From the NCBI GenBank assembly GCA_937892545.1, contig CALAFO010000005.1, positions 1-40,188 on the forward strand: a stretch of DNA of 40,188 nt, given 5' to 3'. Both the position numbers and the translations under genes were made by a program. The notes beneath the pieces were generated by a model. That model did no database searches. It was not told the origin of the DNA and saw nothing but the letters and a program-made list of their open reading frames with translations. Below, in pieces: positions 6,662-16,003 of the stretch; within the stretch, counting starts at the first letter, position 1; each line of letters opens with the position of its first letter. Origin of the DNA: Scatosoma sp002474405. GTDB taxonomy: Bacteria > Bacillota > Clostridia > Christensenellales > Borkfalkiaceae.

Positions 6662-7087
6662 TTATAATTTTAATAAATTATCGTTTTTCTCTTCAAGAGC
6701 TTTAACTCTTTCGTTAAGTTTTACCATTTGTTCTTCGATATTTTTTAAATAATCCGAAACGAATAAATCCTCGTCGTATTCGGTTATTAAAAGCGGCGAA
6801 ACGACCCACTTTTTCAAAAGTTTCATCCCGTCGCGCAAGCTTACGGTGAGGTCAATTTTCCCCGCCGTTAAAAGCTCTTTCGGCACTTCTATAATCTGTG
6901 AGCCGTCCGAACCTTTTTTACCGCGCACAACCGATTCTGCGCCGTTATTCTTGAAATAAAAGTACATTCTTTCAAAGTCGTATGAGCTTTTAACTTCAAG
7001 CTCTAACGGTTCGTTTTGATTAACGTCGAAAGGCATGTTATCCACGCCGACAAACGTCATGGAATCAAGCGAAATCGTTTGTTTCAT
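6662..7087 (-). CDS. Phage protein with C-terminal coiled coil, 141 aa
   Basis: ATG 7087 (MKQTISLDSMTF) is chosen because AAGGAGACGG precedes it. A longer frame to 7132 has no RBS. Residues 1-95 look like a beta-sandwich (FVGVDNMPFDV, LELEVKSSYDFERMYFYFKN), and the last 40 residues form a heptad-like coiled coil. It overlaps the end of the 83-aa gene by 23 bases. Probably a minor tail or fibre-associated component (inference from position). Confidence 0.7.
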   Translation of the reverse strand: MKQTISLDSMTFVGVDNMPFDVNQNEPLELEVKSSYDFERMYFYFKNNGAESVVRGKKGSDGSQIIEVPKELLTAGKIDLTVSLRDGMKLLKKWVVSPLLITEYDEDLFVSDYLKNIEEQMVKLNERVKALEEKNDNLLKL

Positions 7088-7316
7088 TTTTTGCCGTCTC
7101 CTTGCACTCCTGCCTGTATTTTTGGAATTCAAAATATTCCGTTTTGTAATTTGCGTTACCCGATTCGCCCGACAAATAGCTTAAATAGTTTGCAATAATT
7201 GCTTCAACTTTATCTTGCGAATACTTCTGCCGTATAAGCGCGTTTACTCTTGCGTTATACATGTCTTCCTTAACGCTTTCGTTGTCTTTAATTAAATCGT
7301 TTAAAACTCTGTCCAT
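7065..7316 (-). CDS. Small helical protein downstream of tail fibre gene, 83 aa
   Basis: It begins MDRVLNDLIKDNESVKEDMY and consists of charged helices with a YSQDKVEAIIANYL segment and a FQKYRQECKETAK segment. Short proteins of this type often follow receptor-binding genes in Firmicutes phages. They may act as chaperones or adaptors, though the role is not established. It lies one base downstream of the 558-aa gene. Confidence 0.75.
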   Translation of the reverse strand: MDRVLNDLIKDNESVKEDMYNARVNALIRQKYSQDKVEAIIANYLSYLSGESGNANYKTEYFEFQKYRQECKETAKNETNDFA

Positions 7317-7317
7317 A

Positions 7318-8994
7318 TTAAACCTCCGCCGTGTTTGTAGCCGTTAATCTGTAAACAATCGTATTTTTTATCATCGGTCTTGCGTAGCCCTTATTTGTAT
7401 TGTCCTCAACCTCGATAAGACCGCCGTTATGCCTGATAGCCGTCACTTGCTCGTAAGTGAGGTTCGTTGCGATAACGGTTTCGACAGGCGTTTCAATCGC
7501 TCCGTAAAAGATATACGGCGTTCCTGCTTCGTACATTGCTAAAACATGAGCTTTCATATCGGCGGGAGTGGCTATATTTGGCAAGCGAATATATAACGTA
7601 GCAGAATCATCACCCGCGCTATAACCCTTTTGGTCTATTGTTACAGTCGTCGATTTATCAAGTAAATTCATCATCGAGCCACGATAAGTCCACTTGTAAA
7701 ATTTAGAGTTTAACGGTGTATAGTAAGCTAAATTTGTAAAAGTTTGATTGCCAGACGAGTGCCAATATTCCGTCCCGTTAAAAACGCGTTTCTCGATTAC
7801 CTGTACTTTCTTTAATGTATACAGCTCGTTATCCTCGTTCTTCGTAATCTCGAGGTAATCCTTGTAATCGCCTATGCCGTGCAAGTCGTATGTTTCGGGA
7901 AGAGTGACGGAAGCCTGTTCGCCGCTTTTGTCTTGCTTCTCGTAAAACTTCACGCCGCTAATTTTCGCAGGATAGATATTCCCGTTTTCATACGGATAAA
8001 GGTCGGGAAATTCCGCTTTAAACTGCTCGACGGTGGTTATGTCTTCTCGATTCATTGCGGTGAGGTCAAATAGTTGGGGTTTAAAAACTTTATTATCAAC
8101 CGTTGGTTCGGTTAGATAAACCGCTAAAACCCAGAATCCAGACCCCTCCACGCTTGTAAATATTTTACCAGCACCATCATCTGCCCAATAAAATTTTACC
8201 CCGTCGGAATTCGTTTGATGAATACTATGCGTATATCCTATTCCAAAACTCCCGCCTGGGGGACAACCAATTAAAAGATATTTATGACCAAGTATAACTG
8301 AGGATACTGAAGATGTGTAGGCTGTAATTGCCGTCGCCGTCCCGTTTACCGTTACAGTTCCATCACCGTTATTTGTAAAGGTTATGCCGTGGATTGTAGT
8401 TGTTGGGCTGTAATTATTTTTTTCCATCAACTGCACCATTTTAGCCGTTTTACCCTCGATTCGCGTGACTAACGCGCGCGTTTTATCGGCTATCGGGTAT
8501 ACGTTATCGTTTACCGCTACGCTGTTTTTTAAAACTGCGCTGTCAAGGTCGGCGTAGGTTTCTTTGGTAGTGTCAAGAATATAGCCGTTAAGGGCTTGCT
8601 CGAGGTTTGTAAATTTTACTTTCTCCACGTAGTTGTCAGCTACGTATTTTTTATTAAGTAATACTGTATCAGTTGGTGAATCAGGAACTAAACCGTGTAC
8701 AGAAACATTTCCGTCTCTTCTTACCAAAGAATAAATATTGGTTGGATATGCATCAACATTGATAGGCATCATTATTTGCTCTCTACCTGTTTCATTTACA
8801 GTATAAGCTCTGCGTAGTCCTGTATTTCTTGTATCTATTGGAACACATCCACTTCCGCTTATCTCTACCTCTTCGGAGTTGGCTACTTTATTGACTACAA
8901 TTCCGTCTTTACCGACAAACGATAAATCGGCTTTGTAAGGATTTATGCGTTTAAATTCGCCCGTTTTAGGGTCTTTGTATTTTAAAATTGACAT
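7318..8994 (-). CDS. Tail fibre / receptor-binding structural protein, 558 aa
   Basis: The N-terminus (MSILKYKDPKTGEFKRINPY) resembles short tail-attachment domains. The middle contains ITFTNNGDGTVTVNGTAT and a FDLTAMNREDITTVEQFKAEF-like segment, both common in carbohydrate-binding or minor structural modules of Firmicutes phages. The C-terminus continues as beta-rich sequence. It probably recognises the host surface. RBS AAGGAGATATAAG lies before ATG 8994. Confidence 0.8.
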   Translation of the reverse strand: MSILKYKDPKTGEFKRINPYKADLSFVGKDGIVVNKVANSEEVEISGSGCVPIDTRNTGLRRAYTVNETGREQIMMPINVDAYPTNIYSLVRRDGNVSVHGLVPDSPTDTVLLNKKYVADNYVEKVKFTNLEQALNGYILDTTKETYADLDSAVLKNSVAVNDNVYPIADKTRALVTRIEGKTAKMVQLMEKNNYSPTTTIHGITFTNNGDGTVTVNGTATAITAYTSSVSSVILGHKYLLIGCPPGGSFGIGYTHSIHQTNSDGVKFYWADDGAGKIFTSVEGSGFWVLAVYLTEPTVDNKVFKPQLFDLTAMNREDITTVEQFKAEFPDLYPYENGNIYPAKISGVKFYEKQDKSGEQASVTLPETYDLHGIGDYKDYLEITKNEDNELYTLKKVQVIEKRVFNGTEYWHSSGNQTFTNLAYYTPLNSKFYKWTYRGSMMNLLDKSTTVTIDQKGYSAGDDSATLYIRLPNIATPADMKAHVLAMYEAGTPYIFYGAIETPVETVIATNLTYEQVTAIRHNGGLIEVEDNTNKGYARPMIKNTIVYRLTATNTAEV

Positions 8995-8995
8995 C

Positions 8996-10969
8996 TTATA
9001 TCTCCTTTACACTGTCGGTAATTTTTAAGCCGCTCATTATATAAATTGAGTTAGCAGATATTTCCGTGAAATTTGTCGCGGAGCTATACCTTGCGTTAAA
9101 TAAATAATTCCTGTTAAATCCTGTAATCGCAAGCTCATATTGGCTATTGCCTGTACTTCTTTGAGAGCCTTTTGCGGGAATATAGTCATCTTGCCCCGAT
9201 TCGCTTAATCCGAGTTCGTCGCAAAGCTCGTTCCACGTCATTCCGACGAATGTCGCTCTTGTGGATATTACGCTCGCGCATAATACTGTTGAAAACGTAA
9301 CCGTGTCGGTTTCGCGCATTTTACTCGCAAAAGATATCTTAATGTTATGCCGCTTGTAAGGCGGCTTTACGGAAATTTTTATAATCGGCGTACCGTCTGC
9401 GTCTTGTTCCTCGGTAAGGACGATATAATCGCCGCTTTTTAATATCGACTTTGAAAAGAACAGCTCTTCCGTGGTATCAATCCACGTTTTATAGCGCTTG
9501 TTATCAGGCTCGGCGGCTCCGATATACGTCTCGCCTGTGTCTACGTCCGTGCGCAGTGCGGCTATATCCGCTTCGTTATCGTCTATGCGCTTTGCTTCGG
9601 CTGTTAATTCGTCTCTTAAAGCTTTACCTTTGCCGCCGTCGTAAGCCGTGCCTGTTACCTCTCCGAGTGCAAGAGAGCTTGCTATTTCGCCATATTGCGA
9701 ACCCGTCCACCGGTATTGATGATTTGCATACTCGCCTTCTTTTACGATGTAAAGCTTGCCCTCTTCGGGCGTTAAAGCCGCTCCGTTTTTCTCAAGCGAT
9801 AACCACGAGGCGGAATAAAGTGCCGCGCCCGGGCGAACGTAAGAATCGAGAACGTCGTCAACAAAGCCGGGTAACTGCGAAGCGGGAACCTTTCCCGAAT
9901 TGTCAAGCACGGCAACGCCGCCCGCAGAGCCTTTTTCCGTCGATAAAATATACTTTTCAAGCTTAGCTAAAAACTGTTGAAGATTGACCGGGCTTAACTT
10001 ATCCGTAGCGTCGGGGACACGATACACACCCGCCGCGTCGGCTCCGAGCAATGAATATGCGTAAGGCGTGCCTTTTGTATTGACCGACCTGAATTTGTCG
10101 GGGGAGCTATCGTACGAGCCTTGAGCAATATATACTCTGTCGTAAGGTCCTTGCGGGATTTTATCGACCTTGTTTATAACGTTTCCAGCCGCGTTTATAA
10201 TATCGGACGGAATATACTTCTCGTCGATGAGAGTGTTTTCGTTTAAAGGCACCACGCCGCCCGCAATGCCTTTTTCTATCGCTTGTATATAAAGTTTCAA
10301 CTGCTCGAGCAATTGCCCGAGGTTGACGGGATTTGCGGCTTTTTCGGCGTTCGGGACAAGATAATCGCCGTCTTCCGTCGCTCCGAGAATCGCTCTGCTT
10401 CTCTTCTCGCCGTTTCTCTCGATATAAACCCAATCGGGCGATTCCGTGTTACCCGTTTCGCCTTTTATGTACGCCTTGTCCGCTACGTCGTCGCTGTCGA
10501 TTTTATCAACCTTTGTGTTGATATTTGCATATACCGTTTCAAGCTTTGCGTTAAGCTTATTTTCAACGTCGTTAGCTTCTTCTTGCGTATACTTGCCGAT
10601 ATTGGTCTGAACAAACGCGCCTACGGCTATTGTTGCAAACACTTTGCCATCGTCTTTCGTCTTGCCGTCGCCTTTCGTCTTTACCTGGAAAGATATCTGA
10701 ATGCTTCCGTTTACGTCGAGTATGCCGAACCCAGGCTCTATTTCAGCCTCGAACTGCTCGCCTTTTAACGCCATGTACATATCGCCGATTTGCACGCCGT
10801 CCGCGCGTATAACCGAATACGTACACGTCGCGAAATTTGATATTTCGCTCGATGAAAGGCTTTCGTCAAAAGCAAGAATAAATTTTGCGTTGCCGTAGGT
10901 GGAATTCGCGACAAGCGTCGAATCGGCTATATCCACGACTTGACCGTTTTTGTTAACCGTTATCCTCAT
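8996..10969 (-). CDS. Baseplate upper (BppU-like) / tail appendage protein, 657 aa
   Basis: Residues 1-110 (MRITVNKNGQVVDI, YGNAKFILAFDESL, IQISFQVKTKG) resemble the N-terminal domain of phage baseplate upper proteins. Two related modules follow at about 180-265 and 275-370. Each has a D-R-V-Y-I or W-V-Y-I strand, a L-L-G-A/I-L-G-A motif, a VNLxQ(F/L)L helix and AGGV. A KVPASQLPGFVDD segment typical of tail fibres then appears, and the remaining 290 residues are beta-rich. It likely joins receptor-binding proteins to the tail tip. Confidence 0.8.
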   Translation of the reverse strand: MRITVNKNGQVVDIADSTLVANSTYGNAKFILAFDESLSSSEISNFATCTYSVIRADGVQIGDMYMALKGEQFEAEIEPGFGILDVNGSIQISFQVKTKGDGKTKDDGKVFATIAVGAFVQTNIGKYTQEEANDVENKLNAKLETVYANINTKVDKIDSDDVADKAYIKGETGNTESPDWVYIERNGEKRSRAILGATEDGDYLVPNAEKAANPVNLGQLLEQLKLYIQAIEKGIAGGVVPLNENTLIDEKYIPSDIINAAGNVINKVDKIPQGPYDRVYIAQGSYDSSPDKFRSVNTKGTPYAYSLLGADAAGVYRVPDATDKLSPVNLQQFLAKLEKYILSTEKGSAGGVAVLDNSGKVPASQLPGFVDDVLDSYVRPGAALYSASWLSLEKNGAALTPEEGKLYIVKEGEYANHQYRWTGSQYGEIASSLALGEVTGTAYDGGKGKALRDELTAEAKRIDDNEADIAALRTDVDTGETYIGAAEPDNKRYKTWIDTTEELFFSKSILKSGDYIVLTEEQDADGTPIIKISVKPPYKRHNIKISFASKMRETDTVTFSTVLCASVISTRATFVGMTWNELCDELGLSESGQDDYIPAKGSQRSTGNSQYELAITGFNRNYLFNARYSSATNFTEISANSIYIMSGLKITDSVKEI

Positions 10970-10981
10970 GTTTTACTCCTT

Positions 10982-13627
10982 TTATAGTTTTCTTGAAATG
11001 TTGAAATATAGTTTTTCATCTTTGGTTAACGCCATATTGAAAGCGATTAACAGATTGCCGCTTTCATCGCCGATTGCGTATGATTTTATAAAGTCCGTCA
11101 AAGGAAAATCTTTCATTACTGTAAAGAAAGCCGTCCTTGTTGTGGCGTTATAAGACGGAACAAGATTATTAAATACTTCGCATACTTGCGTACCTTTTAT
11201 CTTTGTTTCACCCTCACGATAAATTTCACTCGACGAATATACGTAGCGTTTTTTAGGTTCTTCGCCGACTACAAGGAAATTTTGACTTGCCGCCGCTTCA
11301 CCGAACACAACCTTGCCATAAAGCTCTTTTGACGGCAAGAACTCAAACGAAATAAAAAAGACGGGGCGTTGCGTCCTGTCTTTTTTATATGTAAATATCA
11401 AGTCGTCTGAAATTAACGTTTCGTCTCCAACCGTTACTTTGGGATAAATATTCAGATTTTTATCAACGCCTTGCCTTGAAGCTAAACGGAGTTTGAACAG
11501 TGAACATTCCCCGTTAATGTCGGTATACGGATTATATAACATCTGCATTCCGCCGCCGCCCCAATACGAAAACTTTCTGCCGCTTCTTGAATAACCGACG
11601 GAATAATTATCCAAAGTCTGCGCGGCTAATATAACGCTTTTATCGCTTGCGTAAGGTAAAAGCGGAAGCGCAAAGTATTGATTGCTATCAAGCTGTGTTA
11701 CATTCTCGCCGTTTATTACTTGCGCCGCATGCGCTTCGGGAGTTGACATGTAAAGATAGGCGTATCTTCCATTGCCCTCACTGTTTATAAATAAATTACA
11801 AATCAACGCGTAATTTCCAATGCCGCTGAATTTTGTTTCGTTATTTTTTTCGGTTTTTTCAATAGTTACGAAATACTTGATAAATATCGGACAATCCGAC
11901 GATTCGAGCGGAATGTTATATAACCGCTTTTCCCTGTCTACGCCGATTTTTTCGTTTATTGCCTGATAATCTTTCGTGCAGTAATATTTAACCTTTAAAT
12001 AATCGTCGTAAATAGCATATTCGCGCTTTGTTATAACGTAGTCGTTAAGGTAGGAATCACGCCCCGTTAAGCCCGTAAATTTACCCATAACAGGCAGAAG
12101 GTTGTTGAAGCCGTCGCAAATAAAATTAGGCGTTATTTCCTCGTTTCCCGTCCTTCTTGCAAGCCCTGCAATCGCCCTGCCGTGCCGTGATATATCTATG
12201 CTGTTCGCGCTTTGGTTGTCAGCGATGGCTACTTTTAGGCGATCGTTGTCGTAAACCCCGGGCTTCGAGATTTCGATTACCGTGTTAAAGCGCGGAATAA
12301 ATTCGGCTTGAAAAAACAAGCTTTCAATTCCGTTTGTAAATGTTATTTTAGTTATTGCCACATTGCCTAAATACCCTGTCGTCCCCGAAGTGTCTGCAAT
12401 ATTGTTCTCTTTGCAGTATTTATAAATATCGCTATTGCCAAGTTTTTTTAAATCAAGATTTAAAATCTCGGATATCGAAGAATGCGTAAAAAGCAAAGTT
12501 TTATAAGATTTAGAAAATCCGATAGTGCTATCGCCTTTCGTGTACGGCATTGTTAAATTTTGTTCATCTTTTGATAATAAGCTATAAATGCTATTATCTA
12601 CTATCTTGTCGGTAATATCGTAAAAATAAGCCAAATCGACATATGTCAGCTCAGAGACAGACCCATGATAATATTCTACGCTTATTCTTATTTTACTTCC
12701 GCCTATTTTAAACGATTTTATATCCTCGATAGGAAAGCCTAAATCGGCAATCATATTGTTTGTCGTTAATTGAGCTTCTGAAGTTGTAAACGGCAATTCT
12801 CCCGTTTTTATTGTGTTTTTTGATATCGAGTTATATCCTCTCGCTTTTATTGTTCCGAAATAATTGTCGATTGAAATTTCCGCTTCGTCGCCGATAAAAT
12901 CTCCTGCGTCTGCAAGCAATTTTATCTCTTCAAATTCTATTTTACTTTTGTGTGAAATTTGAATTCTGTCAATATCGCCGTTTTTATAAGTTATGTCGTT
13001 GACGTAAGGGCGAATATGCGCAACTTCGAAAATCCGATACAACGCTTCTCTGAGCGTTGTATTATCAAAAAAGAAATCTTCCGACGGGAAGGTCTCGAGT
13101 AAAAACCATGTTGGTGTTTTTGTCTTGTCCGAGTTGGACGTTTCGATATATAATCTTTCTTTTTCGCCTAAAAGAGTTATTTCTGCATTTCTTAATAATT
13201 TGTTAGCCTGGTCGCTAAGATTTTCGTTTTTATTCGTTAAATTGCAGTTGTAAATAAATATACTGTCAAGAATTTTCGTTGCCTCAACGAGCGATATGTT
13301 TTTTTCGTAAGTCTTTAAGTTCTCATTATCAACCTTTCTGTTGTCTATTGCCACAACGTAAAGCTCGCTTCGCATAAAGCCGTTTACGCTTTTTTGAATC
13401 TCAACCTTATCGTAAGGTTCGAAAAGCGCGGGAACGGCTACGTCACCTATACAGCTTTTTAAGTGAAGCACGACTGTACTCATGCCGTCGTCAACGCTTT
13501 CGGTTATCGGTACGCCGGTTAAAAGGTCTCCGACGTCTTCAATAACGCTATCGGACGTATTATCGAATATTACTGTTTCTACTCCTGTTTTTTTGGATGT
13601 GTGAATTATCTTAAATTTATTTGACAT
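10982..13627 (-). CDS. Large tail hub / tail-associated protein, 881 aa
   Basis: The N-terminal 400 residues resemble baseplate hub or tail-associated proteins of Firmicutes phages: a FEPYDKVEIQ strand, a YVVAIDNRKV strand, then YEKNISLVEATKILDSI, a pattern typical of hub proteins. The remaining 480 residues are Tyr/Asn-rich beta sequence and may bind or be a spike. No peptidase motif is visible. AAGGAGCTACATG places the start at 13627. The promoter of an oppositely oriented gene overlaps this start region. Confidence 0.75.
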   Translation of the reverse strand: MSNKFKIIHTSKKTGVETVIFDNTSDSVIEDVGDLLTGVPITESVDDGMSTVVLHLKSCIGDVAVPALFEPYDKVEIQKSVNGFMRSELYVVAIDNRKVDNENLKTYEKNISLVEATKILDSIFIYNCNLTNKNENLSDQANKLLRNAEITLLGEKERLYIETSNSDKTKTPTWFLLETFPSEDFFFDNTTLREALYRIFEVAHIRPYVNDITYKNGDIDRIQISHKSKIEFEEIKLLADAGDFIGDEAEISIDNYFGTIKARGYNSISKNTIKTGELPFTTSEAQLTTNNMIADLGFPIEDIKSFKIGGSKIRISVEYYHGSVSELTYVDLAYFYDITDKIVDNSIYSLLSKDEQNLTMPYTKGDSTIGFSKSYKTLLFTHSSISEILNLDLKKLGNSDIYKYCKENNIADTSGTTGYLGNVAITKITFTNGIESLFFQAEFIPRFNTVIEISKPGVYDNDRLKVAIADNQSANSIDISRHGRAIAGLARRTGNEEITPNFICDGFNNLLPVMGKFTGLTGRDSYLNDYVITKREYAIYDDYLKVKYYCTKDYQAINEKIGVDREKRLYNIPLESSDCPIFIKYFVTIEKTEKNNETKFSGIGNYALICNLFINSEGNGRYAYLYMSTPEAHAAQVINGENVTQLDSNQYFALPLLPYASDKSVILAAQTLDNYSVGYSRSGRKFSYWGGGGMQMLYNPYTDINGECSLFKLRLASRQGVDKNLNIYPKVTVGDETLISDDLIFTYKKDRTQRPVFFISFEFLPSKELYGKVVFGEAAASQNFLVVGEEPKKRYVYSSSEIYREGETKIKGTQVCEVFNNLVPSYNATTRTAFFTVMKDFPLTDFIKSYAIGDESGNLLIAFNMALTKDEKLYFNISRKL

Positions 13628-13649
13628 GTAGCTCCTTATATGCTATTAT
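13621..13649 (+). promoter_or_regulatory. Strong promoter inside the late operon, opposite strand
   Basis: TTGACA (13621-13626) and TATTAT (13644-13649) are 17 bases apart, and TGC just before the -10 makes it an extended -10 element. It overlaps the start codon and RBS of the minus-strand 881-aa gene. It faces the small membrane protein gene at 13669. Confidence 0.75.
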
Positions 13650-13668
13650 GTGTGTGCGAGGTGGCTTT

Positions 13669-13917
13669 ATGAAGAATTTATTTATAAAAATAATACTTAT
13701 GATTAACGCGTTGGCTTCAGTTTATCCATGCGTATGGTATTTTGTAAACGGATTACGCAATATAGGCGTTTCTGATGTACATTATCTTATATATTTTGCT
13801 GTATTTCATGCAGTACAAATAATTCTGTCGATATCTGTGTTTATATATATTTTTATTTCTGAAGATAAAGATAAAGAATCTGATGTAAGCGACGAAACAG
13901 ACGATAAAAACAAATAA
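13669..13917 (+). CDS. Moron-type small membrane protein, 82 aa
   Basis: ATG 13669 is preceded by GAGGTGG. A longer frame from 13621 includes the promoter and is unlikely. Two membrane segments lie at about 5-27 and 38-63, and the C-terminus is strongly acidic (SEDKDKESDVSDETDDKNK). It is the only plus-strand gene inside the late operon and has its own promoter and a downstream hairpin, the arrangement of a lysogeny-expressed moron. A superinfection-exclusion role is a plausible guess only. Confidence 0.75.
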   Translation: MKNLFIKIILMINALASVYPCVWYFVNGLRNIGVSDVHYLIYFAVFHAVQIILSISVFIYIFISEDKDKESDVSDETDDKNK

Positions 13918-14397
13918 TTATTTAAATGCCGAGTAGCCTACTCTTTGAGCGAGCCACTTGGCATTTTTATTTTGCATATAAATTTGCCGTTGATAATTTA
14001 CTGCGCCTATTCCCGCGGAAACTCCCGCGCCGATTACAGAAACGGCAAACCCGGCTACTCCGCCCGCCGCCGTTGCCGCGGCAATACCGCCAAACGTTGA
14101 CACGATTCCGAGCGTCTCCTGTATATTCGCTTGCGCAATGTAATCGCCCGTTATGTCGCCGATATTACCGATTAAATCGGAAGCTATCTTTGTGCCTTGC
14201 TGTTTTGCAAGATTCAACGCCCACGCGCCTTTTGAAACGTTTTTAGACTTTGTTTGCCCTGCGCCCGCGGCTATCTGCCCGTTCTCGTTATCCTGTTTAT
14301 CCTGCGGCGTATCGCCCGCACTGTCGCCGCCGTCGCCTTTTACGTTTAAATCGAGCTTTATCTTATAAACGCCGTCTTCTACCTTGCTGTATGCCAT
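13918..14397 (-). CDS. Ala/Gly-rich phage structural protein, 159 aa
   Basis: Residues 1-55 are soluble and charged. Residues about 95-135 are a Gly/Ala-rich hydrophobic stretch (FGGIAAATAAGGVAGFAVSV) with GxxxG spacing, which could insert in a membrane or line a channel. It lies between a connector-type gene and the tail hub, where a long-tailed phage would keep its tape measure. It is far too short for a normal tape measure, so a DNA-injection or ejection role is possible. This is inference. Confidence 0.7.
   Translation of the reverse strand: MAYSKVEDGVYKIKLDLNVKGDGGDSAGDTPQDKQDNENGQIAAGAGQTKSKNVSKGAWALNLAKQQGTKIASDLIGNIGDITGDYIAQANIQETLGIVSTFGGIAAATAAGGVAGFAVSVIGAGVSAGIGAVNYQRQIYMQNKNAKWLAQRVGYSAFK
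13924..13970 (+). terminator. Probable terminator of the moron gene
   Basis: AAATGCC (13924-13930) pairs with GGCATTT (13960-13966), with an inner AGT/ACT, and T-rich sequence follows on the plus strand. It lies within the last codons of the convergent 159-aa gene. The loop is long, so efficiency is uncertain. Confidence 0.45.
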
Positions 14398-14398
14398 G

Positions 14399-15301
14399 TT
14401 ACACCTCTAACGTTAAAAGATAAGACCCCGAGTTGTTTTCGATTCCCGACGAAACAGACAAATGATTAACCGTTATCGTGCCGTAATCGCTTTGTAATTT
14501 TATCGCATATGTTAATTCTAAACCCCATTCAAAAGCTTCAAAAAGAAATTGTAATTTCTCATCATCGTTTGTAATTCCTTTAATAAAGCTATCAAACAAC
14601 TTCGGGGAATCTATCAAGCTTTTAATTTTCGATTTTGTATTTTCCGAAAGCGTTATTTTCGCGATCTGAAAAACCCATGTGCGAATTGCCGAAAGTTTTT
14701 TTGAAGTGCGGATTTTGTCGCCGAATTTCTGATAATCGTCGTAAGCGGGGGCGTAGGCATGTTCGTAACGCATGATATGCGTAATCGGGATAATAACGCC
14801 GTTAATCGATAAGCTTACCGACGGCGTTTTTATGTACGCGTTTTTTCCGTAATTAAGCGATATAATCCATTGAACAGTGCATATTTTAATCGTTCCCGTG
14901 CCGCAACGTATTTCTTGCGATTCGCCTATAACGAACGGTGTGTTATATATCGCTCTGTATTGCATTACGGAGCCGTTATCGCTTCCTTGCGCCGCTTCTT
15001 CAAGTGTGCCGTTATATTTTTCGGCTACATTGCCGAGAACGCCCATAAAGGCGTTTTTACGGATAAGCGGTATAATAAAATTAACGATTAACGGCATAGT
15101 GTTTAAATCGTAATCGGGGATATTGCTCTTCGTTACGTTTCCGCCCTGAACGACCATAATAACGTCGTTATCGCCTTTTATGAAGTTTTCGGCTTTGAAA
15201 AACAAATCGCTCACGGCGTGAATCGATAACGTCGTATTTTTCCCCGCCGCCGCAACGATTTTATCTTTTAATATACTTTTGAATACCTCTTCGAATCTCA
15301 T
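14399..15301 (-). CDS. Tail or connector structural protein, 300 aa
   Basis: It begins MRFEEVFKSILKDKIVAAAG and is mixed alpha/beta with an INGVIIPITHIMRYEHAY segment. It overlaps the HK97 gp10-like gene by four bases, so it is translated with the head-completion genes. Position after the connectors would suit a tail tube or tail-tip protein. I do not recognise a specific family. Confidence 0.65.
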   Translation of the reverse strand: MRFEEVFKSILKDKIVAAAGKNTTLSIHAVSDLFFKAENFIKGDNDVIMVVQGGNVTKSNIPDYDLNTMPLIVNFIIPLIRKNAFMGVLGNVAEKYNGTLEEAAQGSDNGSVMQYRAIYNTPFVIGESQEIRCGTGTIKICTVQWIISLNYGKNAYIKTPSVSLSINGVIIPITHIMRYEHAYAPAYDDYQKFGDKIRTSKKLSAIRTWVFQIAKITLSENTKSKIKSLIDSPKLFDSFIKGITNDDEKLQFLFEAFEWGLELTYAIKLQSDYGTITVNHLSVSSGIENNSGSYLLTLEV

Positions 15302-15666
15302 ATCCTTATAGCCTCTTCTTTAAATTTTTCCGCCGCCGCGTCTAACCTATCCTGCCAAATCGTGTTATAAGCCTTTACAAGCTCTGTTACCTCTTCTTCT
15401 GAGACAGCTCCTGCAAGGAATCTTTCAACAATCGGAAGCGCCGCTTCGATTGCTCTATCTATCCAACCTTCGTTTTTGTTTACGCGTCCGTCTTTATACG
15501 CTTCGTTGGTATACGGCGCGTACTGTATATTTTCGTTTCCGATAGTAATAACAAGGCTGTTATTATCGGGCGTTATCGTGGCGGCAAGGTTGCCCGTGCG
15601 AACGGGGCAGTAAACCCGCAAATGCGCCAATATAATATCCTGCGCCAAATATAGCTTTTTCCACAT
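15298..15666 (-). CDS. HK97 gp10-like tail completion protein, 122 aa
   Basis: The CPVRTGNLAATI motif, followed by a YAPYTNE strand and a GWIDRAIEAALP helix, is characteristic of the HK97 gp10 family. These proteins seal the head-to-tail joint. Length fits the family. It lies among the connector genes and overlaps the next gene by four bases. Confidence 0.8.
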   Translation of the reverse strand: MWKKLYLAQDIILAHLRVYCPVRTGNLAATITPDNNSLVITIGNENIQYAPYTNEAYKDGRVNKNEGWIDRAIEAALPIVERFLAGAVSEEEVTELVKAYNTIWQDRLDAAAEKFKEEAIRI

Positions 15667-15667
15667 A

Positions 15668-16003
15668 TTAACCTTTTAAGTAAACGACGTACTCTTTTGA
15701 AAAGAGCATGCCGCCTTTCTTTCTGCGTGCGCTTACGTTTGAAACAGAATACGTTCTACCTTTCCACGCTACCGTGTCGTCGCTTACTATCGTTGCGGCG
15801 ATATTATCGGACGTAGCGAGTGCAAGCGTTACGTCGCTCACCGTCGAGGTTGTACCCGCAATAACGTTTCTTTCGTTTGCAAGCGGCAGCTCTGTTTCGT
15901 AAGCGAGGAAATTATCGCCTTTGAGCTTTGCGCCTAAATACTCCCCGCCTTCGCTTACAACGTGCCTGTTAAGAATCGCTAAGTCCATGCCGATTTTAAT
16001 CAT
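15668..16003 (-). CDS. Head-tail connector / head closure protein, 111 aa
   Basis: The start at 16003 (MIKIGMDLAILNRH) is chosen because it overlaps the previous stop as ATGA and has AGAGG 7 bases upstream. A GTG start 21 bases earlier has no RBS. The protein is beta-rich and ends RRKKGGMLFSKEYVVYLKG. Position between adaptor and gp10-like genes fits a head-closure protein. Family not certain. Confidence 0.7.
   Translation of the reverse strand: MIKIGMDLAILNRHVVSEGGEYLGAKLKGDNFLAYETELPLANERNVIAGTTSTVSDVTLALATSDNIAATIVSDDTVAWKGRTYSVSNVSARRKKGGMLFSKEYVVYLKG

Noticed and set aside
9451..9966. 171-aa plus-strand ORF
   Set aside because: Antisense shadow of the BppU-like tail gene, Arg/Leu/Cys-rich, no RBS.
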